DNA of 52,248 nucleotides, from assembly GCA_014800895.1 (NCBI GenBank), contig JAAVFG010000041.1, positions 1 to 52,248 of the forward strand. The letters run 5' to 3'. The notes beneath the pieces are model-generated. The model did no database searches, had not been told where the DNA came from, and worked only from the letters and a program-made list of their open reading frames with translations. This DNA is from Bacteroidales bacterium (GTDB taxonomy: Bacteria > Bacteroidota > Bacteroidia > Bacteroidales > Muribaculaceae). Numbering within the stretch: the stretch's first letter is position 1; each line of letters starts with the position of its first letter. The position numbers and the translations under genes are program-made. Below, in pieces: positions 16,270 to 26,681 of the stretch.

Positions 16270-19200
16270 ATGAACAAATTCATTTCAACAGTGCTGATAG
16301 GCTTAGCAGCCTTAGGCGCCTCGAGCGAATTGTTTGCTCAGTCTTCGGGCGATTATCCCGATCTTTATTTGAAAGGGGGATTAAATGGTTGGAGCACCCA
16401 AGACAACCATAAATTTCTCAGAGAAGCCAATCATTATTCCATTACTTTGCCGGAACTTGATGGAGAGTTCAAGATTTCTGACGCCAACTGGCAGGTAGAG
16501 TTTGGTGTCAGGGATGGGGGAGTATACACCATCACCTCTTCTTGTGCGGTGGAAGCGAGAAAAGGGGGTCCGAATTTCAGGATGGAGAATAAAAAGAATG
16601 TCACTATATCCTTTGATTTAAATCCTGATAATAAAGAATATACCACAATAAATTTCAAGCTTGGAGGACAGGATATACCTGATCCTGTTGACCCTGATGA
16701 TCCTTCAGTAGAATACCTTTCCGGCACACTCCCCGTGCTTTATATAAATGTATATGATGAAGGGGGTAATCTCAATAATGAGGTCATATCAAAAGACCTT
16801 TCTCATAAGAATTATTTCAAAGGTGAATACTGGCTCGATCTTAACGGCTGTGACTGGATAGCAGAAGGAGCTAAATCTATCGGTTCGAAAGAGAGCCCTC
16901 TTCCGCTTGAAATGAAAGCACGCGGTAACTGGACACGCCGTGGATTCTCCAAAAAGCCCTTCAAACTCAAGTTGGGAGCGAAGCAGTCGATGTTGGGCAT
17001 GACAAAGAGCAAGCATTACGCTATTCTCGCCCATGCGGATGACAACTTCGGCTATATGCGTAATTTCACCGGCTTCAATCTCGGTAAACGTATCGGACTC
17101 CCCTGGACACCCTCGCAGCAGCCTGTGGAGGTGGTGATCAACGGTAATTACCGCGGACTTTACTTCCTGACAGAGTCTATCCGTGTGGGCGACGACCGTG
17201 TGATGATTGAAGAATTGGACGATAACGAGACAGACCCTGTGCTTGCAAGCGGCGGTTATCTTGTGGAGCTTGACAACTATGACGAGCCTTACGAGAATCA
17301 GATCACCATGGAAGAGAAGGGTCAGGCACATGTCACTTACCGTGATAAGCTTCGCGTCACTTTCGATACGCCGGAATTATATTCCGATCTCCAGCGTCGA
17401 TTTATATGGGATCAGTTTTCAGCTATCAATGACGCGATAGGGGAAAACTCCGACAGAATGTGGGAATATCTCGATCTTGATGATGCCGCAAGATATTATA
17501 TAGTAGAAGAAATTATTTCCCATACCGAGGCATATCATGGTTCGACCTATCTCTTCCGTGATCGTGGAGAAGGAAAGAAATGGCATTTCTCGCCCTTGTG
17601 GGATTGCGGACACGCTTTTGACGGACCTTCCAATAATTTCTTTACAGAGGGCGATACCTACGGCAATACATGGATCGCATCATTACGACTTAATGATAAA
17701 TTCCTCAACAAAGTAAAGGAGACATGGCGATGGTTTATGGCTAATCAATACAACGGCATTGAGGAGGATCTGAATAATTACGCCAACAGTCTGAGGGCAG
17801 CGGCTGAATCTGATTATAAACGTTGGAACGGTCAGCCCCGACCCAACGAAAGCGGCTCTCAGGACGTGGTGGATAACCGCGATATAGAAGGCAGGCTTAA
17901 TGATGTGAAAACCAAGCTGCGCGATAAGATTACATGGCTACGTAATACCTGGGGTGATTATAACGGAGATTTTCAAGAGCCTGCAAAGGATAATACACCG
18001 GCAGCTGCTCTTCCGGATTATATAGAGGTCGCTCCTCCGGTAGAAGATCCTATTGAGGAAGATCCTATTTTAAAGGCGATCTCCGGCACTCTCCCTGTCC
18101 TTTATATCAATGTGTATGGCGAGGACGGCGAGCTCAATGATGAGATTAATTCTAAAGATCTTGATCATAAGAATTATTTCAAGGGTCACTATTGGCTCGA
18201 TCTTAACGGCTGCGAATGGCTTGCCGCCGAAGGGGCGGAGTCAATCGGCTCGAAAGAGGAGCCTCTTCCTCTCGAAGTGAAAGCACGTGGCAACTGGACC
18301 CGTAAGGGTTTTGCAAAAAAGCCTTTCAAACTTAAATTAGGGGCGAAGCAGTCAATGTTGGGCATGACGAAGAGCAAGCATTATGCTATTCTCGCGCATG
18401 CAGATGACAACTACGGCTATATGCGTAATTTCACCGGTTTCAATCTCGGTAAACGTATCGGACTCCCCTGGACACCCTCGCAGCAGCCGGTGGAGGTGGT
18501 GATCAACGGCGATTACCGAGGACTCTACTTCCTTACAGAGTCAATCCGAGTAGGAGACAACCGTGTGATGATCGAGGAATTGGGCGACGATGTATCAGAT
18601 CCCCTTTTGGCGAGCGGCGGCTATCTTGTAGAGCTCGATAACTATGACGAGCCCGATGAGAGTCAGATAAGAATGGAAGAGAAGGGACAGGCAAATTCTC
18701 CGAGACGGGATGTGCTGCGCATCACCTTCAATACTCCGGAAATTTATTCAGAGCTTCAGCGCAGATTTGTAAAGGATCAGTTCACGGCTATCAATGATGC
18801 GATAGGGGATAATTCCGATAGAATCTGGGAATATCTTGATCTTGACGATGCGGCGAGATATTACATTGTAGAGGAAATAATCTCTCACTCGGAGGCTTAC
18901 CACGGCTCGACCTATCTCTTCCGTGACCGTGGAGAAAGTCAGAAATGGCATTTCTCACCTTTATGGGATTGTGGAAACGCCTTTAACGGACCCACCGACA
19001 GATACTTCACGGATTGCGACAACTGGGGAAATACCTGGATTGCCTCATTGCGTCTCAATAATAAATTCATGGATAAGGTGCGTGAGACATGGAAATGGTT
19101 CATGTCAAGTAATTACGCCGGTATAGATGATGATTTGAAGAAATATGCGGAGAGTCTCAAGGCGGCTGCCGACGCCGACTATAAGAGATGGAGCGGACAG

Positions 19201-20916
19201 CCTCGCCCTGATTATGACGGCTCGCAGGATGTTGTGGACAATCGCAATATGGATGGACGCCTCAATGAAGTGCAGTGGAGACTCAATGCAAAGATAGACT
19301 GGCTGCGCGGCGAATGGGGAGATTATAACGGCTATTTCAACGAGCCCGTCAAGGATGATACCAAAGCCGCTCCTCTTCCCGATTATCTTGAATCGAATGA
19401 GCCCGTAGATCCGGTGGATCCGCCTGTAGAGGAAGATCCCGTAGTGAAAATGCTTTCAGGCACTCTTCCTGTTCTCTATATAAATGTATATGGAGAGGAT
19501 GGTCAGCTTGATGATGAAATCAATTCGAAGGATCTTGACCATAAGAACTACTTCAAGGGGGATTACTGGCTGGATCTCAACGGATGCGAATGGATGGAAG
19601 CGGAGGGCGCGGAGTCAATCGGCTCTAAAGAGAATCCTCTACCTCTCGAGATAAAGGCGCGAGGCAACTGGACCCGTATCGGTTTTGCCAAGAAGCCTTT
19701 CAAGTTGAAATTAGGAAAGAAGCAGAAGATGTTGGGACTCTCCAACAGCAAGCACTTCGCTATCCTCGCGCATGCCGATGATAATTTCGGCTATATGCGT
19801 AATTTCACCGGTTTCAATCTCGGACAGCGAATCGGACTCCCCTGGACTCCTTCACAGCAACCGGTGGAGGTAGTAATAAACGGTGACTATCGCGGTCTTT
19901 ATTTCCTCACGGAGTCAATCCGCGTAGAGGATGGCAGGATAGAGATTCAGGAGCTTGATGATAACTGTAGCGATCCGGAGCTTGCCAGCGGCGGATATCT
20001 TGTGGAGCTTGACAATTATGATGAAGAGAACCAGATACGTATGGAGGAGAAGGGTCAGGGATATATGCCGAGACGCGATATGCTCCGTATTACCTTTGAC
20101 ACTCCGGAAGTCTATTCCGATCTCCAGCGTCGTTTCGTGGAGGATCAGTTTACCGCTATCAATGATGCGATAGGGGATAACTCCGACAGAATGTGGAGCT
20201 ATCTTGATCTTGACGATGCCGCAAGATATTACATAGTTGAGGAGATACTCTCCCATACCGAGTCATATCATGGCTCGACCTACCTCTTCCGCGATCGTGG
20301 GGAAGGAAAGAAATGGCATTTCTCACCCTTGTGGGATTGCGGCAACGCCTTCAACGGTCCCGAATCAGGTTACTTCACTGACTGGTCACCTTTCGGAAAC
20401 ACCTGGATCGCTTCACTTCGTCTCAACGGAATGTTTATGGATAAAGTGCGCGAGACTTGGAAATGGTTTATGTCAAACAAGTACGAAGGAATCGAGGCTG
20501 ACCTTGACACCTATGCCAACAGCCTTAAAGCCGCGGCAGAAGCTGACTTCAATCGTTGGAATGGTCAGCCGCGTCCCGAGATGCCGGAGTCAAGAGATGT
20601 AGTTGATAACCGTAATATGGAGGGTCGACTTAATGAAGTGAAATGGAAACTCCGTAACAAGGTGAATTGGCTGCGTGGCGTATGGGGCGACCACACACTC
20701 GATATATTTGCAGAGCCTGAGAGAGATTTCACAGAAGCAGCTCCTCTGCCCGAATATATGGTAAGTCTCCCCTCGGAAGTGACAGAGATAATGATTGAGA
20801 ATGACGGATCGGAATTTTACAATCTTCAGGGAATGAAAGTAGAGCATCCAGTGGCTGGAGAGATCTACATCGTAGTCACAAAGGAGGGAAAAGGAAAGAA
20901 AGTTTTGATAAAATAA
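16270..20916 (+). CDS. Secreted protein with three tandem CotH-kinase domains and a glucan-binding-like N-terminus
   Basis: 1548 residues from the ATG at 16270, which begins a clean signal peptide (MNKFISTVLIGLAALGASS); the longer frame adds 16 unlikely residues. Order: signal peptide, a SusE/F- or CBM-like module (about 25-145; LYLKGGLNGWS...GEFKISDANW), then three CotH domains at about 148-590, 598-1045 and 1057-1500. Each starts SGTLPVLYINVY and carries KARGNWTR, FKLKLG, AILAHADDN, GYMRNFTGFNLG, GGYLVELDNYDE, YIVEEI and SPLWDCG. Acidic, Pro-rich linkers join them. The end (EFYNLQGMKV...GKKVLIK) resembles the C-terminal sorting or anchoring tail of secreted Bacteroidales proteins. CotH proteins elsewhere are secretory kinases; here the target is unknown. 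In many relatives the last motif reads WDxD; here it is WDCG in all three copies, so activity is uncertain. Confidence 0.85.
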   Translation: MNKFISTVLIGLAALGASSELFAQSSGDYPDLYLKGGLNGWSTQDNHKFLREANHYSITLPELDGEFKISDANWQVEFGVRDGGVYTITSSCAVEARKGGPNFRMENKKNVTISFDLNPDNKEYTTINFKLGGQDIPDPVDPDDPSVEYLSGTLPVLYINVYDEGGNLNNEVISKDLSHKNYFKGEYWLDLNGCDWIAEGAKSIGSKESPLPLEMKARGNWTRRGFSKKPFKLKLGAKQSMLGMTKSKHYAILAHADDNFGYMRNFTGFNLGKRIGLPWTPSQQPVEVVINGNYRGLYFLTESIRVGDDRVMIEELDDNETDPVLASGGYLVELDNYDEPYENQITMEEKGQAHVTYRDKLRVTFDTPELYSDLQRRFIWDQFSAINDAIGENSDRMWEYLDLDDAARYYIVEEIISHTEAYHGSTYLFRDRGEGKKWHFSPLWDCGHAFDGPSNNFFTEGDTYGNTWIASLRLNDKFLNKVKETWRWFMANQYNGIEEDLNNYANSLRAAAESDYKRWNGQPRPNESGSQDVVDNRDIEGRLNDVKTKLRDKITWLRNTWGDYNGDFQEPAKDNTPAAALPDYIEVAPPVEDPIEEDPILKAISGTLPVLYINVYGEDGELNDEINSKDLDHKNYFKGHYWLDLNGCEWLAAEGAESIGSKEEPLPLEVKARGNWTRKGFAKKPFKLKLGAKQSMLGMTKSKHYAILAHADDNYGYMRNFTGFNLGKRIGLPWTPSQQPVEVVINGDYRGLYFLTESIRVGDNRVMIEELGDDVSDPLLASGGYLVELDNYDEPDESQIRMEEKGQANSPRRDVLRITFNTPEIYSELQRRFVKDQFTAINDAIGDNSDRIWEYLDLDDAARYYIVEEIISHSEAYHGSTYLFRDRGESQKWHFSPLWDCGNAFNGPTDRYFTDCDNWGNTWIASLRLNNKFMDKVRETWKWFMSSNYAGIDDDLKKYAESLKAAADADYKRWSGQPRPDYDGSQDVVDNRNMDGRLNEVQWRLNAKIDWLRGEWGDYNGYFNEPVKDDTKAAPLPDYLESNEPVDPVDPPVEEDPVVKMLSGTLPVLYINVYGEDGQLDDEINSKDLDHKNYFKGDYWLDLNGCEWMEAEGAESIGSKENPLPLEIKARGNWTRIGFAKKPFKLKLGKKQKMLGLSNSKHFAILAHADDNFGYMRNFTGFNLGQRIGLPWTPSQQPVEVVINGDYRGLYFLTESIRVEDGRIEIQELDDNCSDPELASGGYLVELDNYDEENQIRMEEKGQGYMPRRDMLRITFDTPEVYSDLQRRFVEDQFTAINDAIGDNSDRMWSYLDLDDAARYYIVEEILSHTESYHGSTYLFRDRGEGKKWHFSPLWDCGNAFNGPESGYFTDWSPFGNTWIASLRLNGMFMDKVRETWKWFMSNKYEGIEADLDTYANSLKAAAEADFNRWNGQPRPEMPESRDVVDNRNMEGRLNEVKWKLRNKVNWLRGVWGDHTLDIFAEPERDFTEAAPLPEYMVSLPSEVTEIMIENDGSEFYNLQGMKVEHPVAGEIYIVVTKEGKGKKVLIK

Positions 20917-20960
20917 GATTTCATTTATAATCAATAGATGAGATTAGATTAGAGAGAGGA

Positions 20961-20999
20961 TGAGGTCTGCACCTTAAAAGGGGCAGACCTCATTTTTTA
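20961..20999 (+). terminator. Terminator after the CotH-repeat gene
   Basis: TGAGGTCTGC (20961-20970) pairs with GCAGACCTCA (20983-20992), followed by six T. Strong intrinsic terminator. Confidence 0.85.
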
Positions 21000-21033
21000 T
21001 TACAGAGTGGCAGAATAAATCAGGAAAAAAGAG

Positions 21034-21041
21034 TAATTTTG
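21034..21041 (+). promoter_or_regulatory. -7 promoter box of the MFS-purT unit
   Basis: TAATTTTG lies about 105 bases before the MFS start, just after the preceding terminator. No clear -33 box is seen. Confidence 0.45.
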
Positions 21042-21145
21042 CAGAATAAACAGTAGTAAGGATTCAAAACTAATATAGATTAAGAATTAATTGCGAACAC
21101 TTGCTTACCAAGCTAATTAAAAAAACATCATAAACAACTTTCACA

Positions 21146-22627
21146 ATGACAGAACAGATAAAGACAGGACAGATAAAAGAATATCTGAACGACAAGAAAT
21201 GGGCGCGCTGGACCGCGTTGGCACTTCTTGCGATAGCCATGTTCTTCGGCTATGTTTTCGTGGATATCCTTTCTCCGTTGCAGAGCTATGTGCAGACAGA
21301 GAAAGGGTGGGATCCTCAGACATGGGGTAATTTCTTCGGCTCGGAGACATTCCTCAATGTATTTGTTTTCTTCCTTATTTTCGCCGGTATCATCCTTGAC
21401 AAGATGGGCGTCCGCTTCACAGCCATTCTTTCAGGCACGGTGATGGTGGTCGGCGGTCTTATCAACTGGTATGCGATGACGGATGCCTTCTCTCAGTCAT
21501 CACTTGCGCAATGGTTTGACGGAATACTCAATATCCCGGACGCATGGTGGAATTTCACTCCTTGGGTTGCCGGGATGCCTGCATCAGCCAAATTTGCTAC
21601 CATCGGTTTCATGATCTTCGGATGTGGTATAGAGATGGCGGGTATCACGGTATCACGCGGTATAGTAAAATGGTTTGAGGGAAAAGAGATGGCACTCGCA
21701 ATGGGTCTTGAAATGGCTATTGCCCGTGTAGGTGTGGCAGTAGTTTTCTTCTGCTCTCCCTGGATTGTAAAGATGGGTGGAGTGATAAATGTAGCTCGTC
21801 CGGTAGCATTCGCATGTCTGCTCGTCTGCATCGGTCTGATCTGCTTCATAACATATGGCTTCATGGATAAGAAGCTTGAAATCCAGAAAGGAACAAACGG
21901 CGAGGTTGCCGACGACCCGTTCAAAATTTCGGATCTTAAATATATCTTCTCCTCCAAGGTTTTCTGGATCGTATCATTACTCTGTGTGCTCTACTACTCA
22001 GCTATATTCCCGTTCCAGAATTATGCAGGACTTATGCTGCAGTGTAATCTCGGTATATCCGAGGAGGAAGCCGGCAGGATATTCTTTGTCTTCCCCTTGG
22101 GCGCCGCCGCCATTACTCCGCTATTAGGAAATTATCTTGACAAGAAAGGAAAGGGAGCCACTATGCTGATTATCGGCTCACTCCTTATGATTCTCTGTCA
22201 CTCCACCTTCGCTTATATTCTTCCGCAATTCAGAGGAGAAGCTGTTGGCTTCGTGATTGCATATATAGCGATTATCGTACTGGGAATTAGTTTCGCATTG
22301 GTACCCGCCTCTCTTTGGCCCTCTGTTCCAAAGCTCATCCAGCCCAAACTTTTGGGATCAGCCTATGCGGTGATATTCTGGATTCAGAATATCGGTCTCT
22401 ATGGATTCCGCAAAGGTATCGGTTCAATTCTTGAAGGCAGCAATCCGGGTATCACTAATCCTCTCGACTATAACTATACAGTGACCATGACTGTCTTTGT
22501 AGGATTAGGTGTGGCAGCCCTCCTTTTCTCTCTCTGGCTCAAAGCTGTGAATAAGAAGAATAACTACGGTCTCGAAGACCCCAATATCAAGGTATTGGAT
22601 GAAGTGGAGACTGACGGACTGATGTAA
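21146..22627 (+). CDS. Major facilitator superfamily transporter
   Basis: 493 residues with 12 predicted membrane helices. The cytoplasmic N-terminus (about 25 residues, NDKKWARW) precedes TM1 ([20 protein letters not shown]). The segment [11 protein letters not shown] between TM2 and TM3 is the MFS motif A (GxxxDkxGrR-like), repeated in the second half as [11 protein letters not shown] long periplasmic insertion lies before TM4 (residues about 115-150), and there is a central cytoplasmic loop near residue 250. The substrate cannot be assigned; the closest visible features are those of anion/organic-acid MFS members. PurT begins 34 bases downstream on the same strand and may share the transcript. 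Confidence 0.8.
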   Translation: MTEQIKTGQIKEYLNDKKWARWTALALLAIAMFFGYVFVDILSPLQSYVQTEKGWDPQTWGNFFGSETFLNVFVFFLIFAGIILDKMGVRFTAILSGTVMVVGGLINWYAMTDAFSQSSLAQWFDGILNIPDAWWNFTPWVAGMPASAKFATIGFMIFGCGIEMAGITVSRGIVKWFEGKEMALAMGLEMAIARVGVAVVFFCSPWIVKMGGVINVARPVAFACLLVCIGLICFITYGFMDKKLEIQKGTNGEVADDPFKISDLKYIFSSKVFWIVSLLCVLYYSAIFPFQNYAGLMLQCNLGISEEEAGRIFFVFPLGAAAITPLLGNYLDKKGKGATMLIIGSLLMILCHSTFAYILPQFRGEAVGFVIAYIAIIVLGISFALVPASLWPSVPKLIQPKLLGSAYAVIFWIQNIGLYGFRKGIGSILEGSNPGITNPLDYNYTVTMTVFVGLGVAALLFSLWLKAVNKKNNYGLEDPNIKVLDEVETDGLM

Positions 22628-22661
22628 AAGTAAATCATATTATATTATATCATATCATATA

Positions 22662-23846
22662 ATGACAAAGATTGGATCAGTAATGACGAATGTCGGGAAG
22701 AAAGCGTTGCTTCTCGGCAGTGGCGAGCTCGGCAAGGAGGTAGCTCTCGAATTGATGCGCCTTGGTGTTGAGGTAGTGGCATGCGACCGCTATGATAATG
22801 CACCCGCGATGCAGGTGGCTCATAAGCGCAGAGTCTTCAACATGCTTGATGGCGAAGAGCTCCGTAAAGTTATAGAGGAGGAGAAGCCGGATCATATTAT
22901 TCCCGAGGTAGAGGCAATCGCCACTCCCGTTCTTGTTGAATTGGAGAAGGAGGGATATAACGTGACACCGACTGCCAACGCAGCTCTCCTGACTATGAAC
23001 CGTGAGGGCATCCGCCGCCTGGCAGCCGAAACATTAGGTATAAAGACTTCTCCCTATCGTTTTGCTTCCGATTATGAGGAATTTCGTAAGGCAGTAGAGG
23101 AGGTAGGCATCCCTTGTGTTGTAAAACCGATCATGAGCAGTTCCGGTCATGGACAGAGCGTGATACGCACTCCGGAGGATATTGAGAAATCATGGAAGAT
23201 AGCTCAGGAGGGAGGACGTGCCGGTGCCGGTCGCGTAATCGTGGAAGGTTTTATAGATTTTGATTATGAGATCACGCTTCTTACTGTAAGAAGCGTAAGC
23301 GGCACAGTTTTCTGCGAGCCTATCGGTCATATCCAGGTTGATGGAGATTACCGTTATTCCTGGCAGCCCCAGCCGATGTCGGAAAAGGCGATAAAGAATG
23401 CCCGCGAGATTGCGGCAAAGATCACTGAAGCTCTCGGAGGATACGGCATCTTCGGCGTTGAGCTATTTATCAAGGATGATGAAGTGATATTCTCGGAGGT
23501 TTCTCCTCGTCCGCATGATACAGGAATGGTGACGATGATCTCTCAGGATAAGAGTGAGTTCGCGCTCCATGCGCGCGCACTTCTCGGACTCCCCGTGCCT
23601 GAAATCCGTTTCTATGGTCCTTCTGCGAGTCGTGCCGTTGTGGTGGAAGGAAATTCCGACAGAGTGGTATTCGGCAATCTTGACAAAGTGCTTGAAGAGA
23701 AAGGTACGGATATGCGTATCTTCGGCAAGCCTGAAGTAAAGGGACATCGCCGCATGGCGGTTATTCTTGCCACAGATGAAACAGTAGACGCTGCAAAGGA
23801 GAAGGCGGAAAGAGCATACGGTAAATTAGATGTAGAGGTGCTCTAA
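22662..23846 (+). CDS. purT: Formate-dependent phosphoribosylglycinamide formyltransferase (PurT)
   Basis: 394-residue ATP-grasp enzyme of purine synthesis; makes formyl-GAR from GAR, formate and ATP without folate. An N-terminal Rossmann-like domain has the nucleotide-binding loop [16 protein letters not shown] and the segment [13 protein letters not shown]. The ATP-grasp domain has [29 protein letters not shown] and the metal-binding end [18 protein letters not shown], all PurT hallmarks. The small C-terminal domain ([10 protein letters not shown]...[11 protein letters not shown]) is complete. Length is that of E. coli PurT. ATG codons at 22662 and 22683 are both possible; the first is given. 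A very AT-rich stretch of TATATCATATC-like repeats precedes the start. A strong terminator follows. Confidence 0.96.
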   Translation: MTKIGSVMTNVGKKALLLGSGELGKEVALELMRLGVEVVACDRYDNAPAMQVAHKRRVFNMLDGEELRKVIEEEKPDHIIPEVEAIATPVLVELEKEGYNVTPTANAALLTMNREGIRRLAAETLGIKTSPYRFASDYEEFRKAVEEVGIPCVVKPIMSSSGHGQSVIRTPEDIEKSWKIAQEGGRAGAGRVIVEGFIDFDYEITLLTVRSVSGTVFCEPIGHIQVDGDYRYSWQPQPMSEKAIKNAREIAAKITEALGGYGIFGVELFIKDDEVIFSEVSPRPHDTGMVTMISQDKSEFALHARALLGLPVPEIRFYGPSASRAVVVEGNSDRVVFGNLDKVLEEKGTDMRIFGKPEVKGHRRMAVILATDETVDAAKEKAERAYGKLDVEVL

Positions 23847-23868
23847 CTATAAATTTATGTATATAAAT

Positions 23869-23908
23869 GACGCGGACGGTAAAAATGATTATCGTTCGCG
23901 TCTTTTTT
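23869..23908 (+). terminator. Terminator after purT
   Basis: A 12-bp stem (23869-23880 with 23891-23902, two G-U pairs), loop of ten, followed by TTTTTTA. Confidence 0.8.
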
Positions 23909-23965
23909 ACTTACTTAAGATAAAGTCCCGGTAGGGTAAAATATTTTTATTTTTTGGAAGAAATA

Positions 23966-24008
23966 ATTGCATATAAGGGAAATTTAATTTAATTTTGCAC
24001 GTGTAATA
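23966..24008 (+). promoter_or_regulatory. Promoter of the barrel gene with the shared CACGTG element
   Basis: ATTG (23966-23969), 20 bases, TAATTTTG (23990-23997). The bases TTTGCACGTGTAATA (23994-24008) occur identically in the promoter of the GLPGLI operon at 29256-29270 on the other strand. The palindrome CACGTG would lie at the transcription start, a good place for an operator. The leader to the ATG is about 30 bases. Confidence 0.6.
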
Positions 24009-24034
24009 TTTTACTAAATAAGATTCCCTGTATT

Positions 24035-26611
24035 ATGAAGTGGTTTTTACTCCTGTTTGCTTTCCTTACTCCTGTTTTGGCAAATGGCGAAATAATTGTG
24101 ACCGGAAAGGTCATATCCGCTGAAACAAATACTCCTGTAGCCGGCGCCTCGGTATTGATAAAAGGAGAAGACGGGAAGATAAAGAAGTTTGGCACATCAA
24201 AAGAGGGAGGAAGCTTTGAGTTGAAGGTTCCTTCCATAGACGGTTGCCGCCTCGAGGTGACAAAGATGGGGTATGAGAAAGAGATTATTCCGTTAGACAG
24301 CGTGGCATTCCCGTTGTCAATTTATCTTGAAAAGGGCGCGACCCTTCTGAAGGAGGTTACCATAAAAGCAGATCGAATTAGAGAGCAAGGAGATACGATA
24401 AGCTATAATGTAGGATCTTTTGCCCAGACGCAAGATCGATCTATCGGTGATGTTCTTAAAAGAATGCCCGGTATAAATGTTGAAAATTCAGGTAGAATCC
24501 AATATCAGGGTGAAGATATCAATAAATTTTACATTGAAGGCTCAGATCTGTTAGGTGGAAAATATGGTATAGCCACCAACGGTATTAACTATGACGACGT
24601 AGGAGCTGTTGAAGTCATGGAGAATCATCAGCCTCTTCAGGTGCTTGCCGGAATGGCATATTCCGGTAAAGCTGCCATTAATCTGAAATTGAAGAATAAG
24701 GCAAAAGCTACATGGTCGGTACATGGAAAGGCGGGTGGTGGATATTCTTGGCAACCCCAGGGAGGAATATGGGACAGCGATATATTCGTTATGGCGGTAA
24801 TGTCAGGCTATCAGAATATGACTACCATCAGGAGCAATAATATAGGGGATGATTTATCTTCCTCGTCAACCGATTTTTTCGCTACGATCAATTCTACTGA
24901 TTTGAACAGATATATAGCGCTCACTCTTCCGGGTGTGCCTGATCTGAAGAGGAAGCGGACTCTTTTCAATAAATCATTGCTTGTGTCAACAAATAATCTC
25001 TGGAAGATGGGAAAGGCGGAGTTGAAGACACAGATAGACTATTCATTTAGTCATTCCATCTCTGATGCTAACAATGTAACTACTTATTTCCTTGAGGAAG
25101 GAAATCGGGAGGTGACAGAAAAGAGAACCGGCAGAGAGCGGAATAACTCACTCTCGGCAAAATTGATCTATGAGCTTAATCATAAGACTGCATTTATAAA
25201 TAATACCCTTAAGACAAATATTGACTGGAATGACATTTCCCTACACATGACCGGGAATATCTCCAACACTCAGTCAGCTTCTCTTCCAAAATATTATGTC
25301 GGTAATGATTTCAAGTTAATAAAAAGATTTTCCGGCAAACATCTCGTTACATTCAAAAGTTTAAATGAATGGGAGTCCTTACCACAGGATCTGACCATTT
25401 CGGGAATGGGGAGCATGATGAAGCAGACTGTAAGGGATCATGCTTTCGTGACTCATGAAAGCGCGGAGTATAGTATATACATAAAGGGCTTGACCATCAG
25501 CATGGAGAGTGGGGTAAAAGGATACTTCCGTTCTCTAAATTCAGTATTGCCGGAGATACCTGATTTCCTTATAGGAGATAGAAATAATGCTATGGCAACT
25601 AATTTTGTCTCAGTCTATGCTACTCCAAAGTTTGAGTATTGGATAAAGCGTGTCAATGTTCAGTTGAATGTTCCTCTCAGCTACGTATATTATCATTTTA
25701 ATAAAGTCATTGCAAATAGGCATGAGGGATTTTTCTCTCCTGTCCTTACATTTAACTGGAAGCCTAATAATAAGATAATATTAAGAGTGGGAGGCGGTAT
25801 CAACCGTTCGCCGATGGATCTTAATAATATCCATCCGGGATATATCATGACTGATTATCGTTCCTTCAGCAAGGGAGCGGAATCATTTTTCACATCCGGA
25901 ATGCAGAATCTGTCAGGAAATTTTTCCTACAAGCATACCCGTCATGGATTGTTCGCTAATCTATACATCCGTCAATCATGGAGTTCACGCCCATATATGA
26001 CAGGTCAATATCTCTATGGAGATTATGTGGTGTATTCATTAATTAAATCCAAGGGCAACAGTCGAAACTTTATCGCTAACGGAAGTATTGGAAAGACTCT
26101 TGATTTCATGAAGGGAAGCGTAAGGGTGGACGGAGGATATAATGAGTCAAGAACTGAGTTGCTGGCTCAGGATAATCGTGTCAATTCCAGAAATCGTACG
26201 TGGAATACAGGGTTTACAATCGGCGGCACGCCTGTGAGATGGTTTAGTTTTGACTATCATATTCTTTTCTCTTCCAGCCGGCTTAGCATGGGCGATATGA
26301 ATGCTTCGTGGCTTTATAATATGGAGAATGATCTGATGTTGAACTTCATGCCACATAGAAAATGGGAATGGCATATCAGTGGGGAGCATTATAGAAACGA
26401 ACTCATGGCGAATAATTTCAAGAATGTCTTTCTTCTTGACACCAAGCTGGTCTATAAGCTAAACAAGAAATTAGAGATCTCGATGGTCGTGAATAATATC
26501 CTTAATCAACGGACATATAACTATACTACATACGATCAATGGTCTTCATTCGAAAGCCAGCGATGGCTAAGAGGTCGTGAAGTTCTAATCACATTAACCT
26601 TACGAAAATAG
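24035..26611 (+). CDS. TonB-receptor-like outer-membrane barrel linked to the GLPGLI/radical-SAM operon
   Basis: 858-residue outer-membrane protein. A signal peptide (1-19, ending LANGE) is followed by a carboxypeptidase-regulatory-like domain (TGKVISAETNTPVAGASVLI, about 22-105). A TonB-receptor-like junction (LLKEVTIKADRIREQGDTIS) leads to a plug-like domain (IGDVLKRMPGINVENSGRIQ...DVGAVEVMENHQPLQVL), then about 630 residues of barrel strands ending in LTLRK. It is shorter than SusC proteins and lacks a SusD partner. Receptors of this build often occur beside GLPGLI genes in Bacteroidetes (from memory). It converges on the radical SAM gene and shares a 15-base promoter element with the GLPGLI operon. 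Import or export of the peptide product is a guess. Confidence 0.85.
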   Translation: MKWFLLLFAFLTPVLANGEIIVTGKVISAETNTPVAGASVLIKGEDGKIKKFGTSKEGGSFELKVPSIDGCRLEVTKMGYEKEIIPLDSVAFPLSIYLEKGATLLKEVTIKADRIREQGDTISYNVGSFAQTQDRSIGDVLKRMPGINVENSGRIQYQGEDINKFYIEGSDLLGGKYGIATNGINYDDVGAVEVMENHQPLQVLAGMAYSGKAAINLKLKNKAKATWSVHGKAGGGYSWQPQGGIWDSDIFVMAVMSGYQNMTTIRSNNIGDDLSSSSTDFFATINSTDLNRYIALTLPGVPDLKRKRTLFNKSLLVSTNNLWKMGKAELKTQIDYSFSHSISDANNVTTYFLEEGNREVTEKRTGRERNNSLSAKLIYELNHKTAFINNTLKTNIDWNDISLHMTGNISNTQSASLPKYYVGNDFKLIKRFSGKHLVTFKSLNEWESLPQDLTISGMGSMMKQTVRDHAFVTHESAEYSIYIKGLTISMESGVKGYFRSLNSVLPEIPDFLIGDRNNAMATNFVSVYATPKFEYWIKRVNVQLNVPLSYVYYHFNKVIANRHEGFFSPVLTFNWKPNNKIILRVGGGINRSPMDLNNIHPGYIMTDYRSFSKGAESFFTSGMQNLSGNFSYKHTRHGLFANLYIRQSWSSRPYMTGQYLYGDYVVYSLIKSKGNSRNFIANGSIGKTLDFMKGSVRVDGGYNESRTELLAQDNRVNSRNRTWNTGFTIGGTPVRWFSFDYHILFSSSRLSMGDMNASWLYNMENDLMLNFMPHRKWEWHISGEHYRNELMANNFKNVFLLDTKLVYKLNKKLEISMVVNNILNQRTYNYTTYDQWSSFESQRWLRGREVLITLTLRK

Positions 26612-26612
26612 A

Positions 26613-26641
26613 AAGAGGGAGCGACAAGCTCCCTCCTTTTA
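26613..26641 (+). terminator. Terminator between the convergent barrel and radical SAM genes
   Basis: GAGGGAGC (26615-26622) pairs with GCTCCCTC (26628-26635), loop of five, followed by CTTTTATAT on the plus strand. It may also serve the minus-strand gene, whose stop is 41 bases away, though that side has few T. Confidence 0.7.
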
Positions 26642-26681
26642 TATCATTATTTTACATATTAGATTTTGTTTCAAATACTTC

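Noticed and set aside
16789..17331. 180-codon minus-strand frame inside the first CotH repeat
   Set aside because: Shadow frame; related shadow frames recur opposite the other repeats because the coding strand is repeated.
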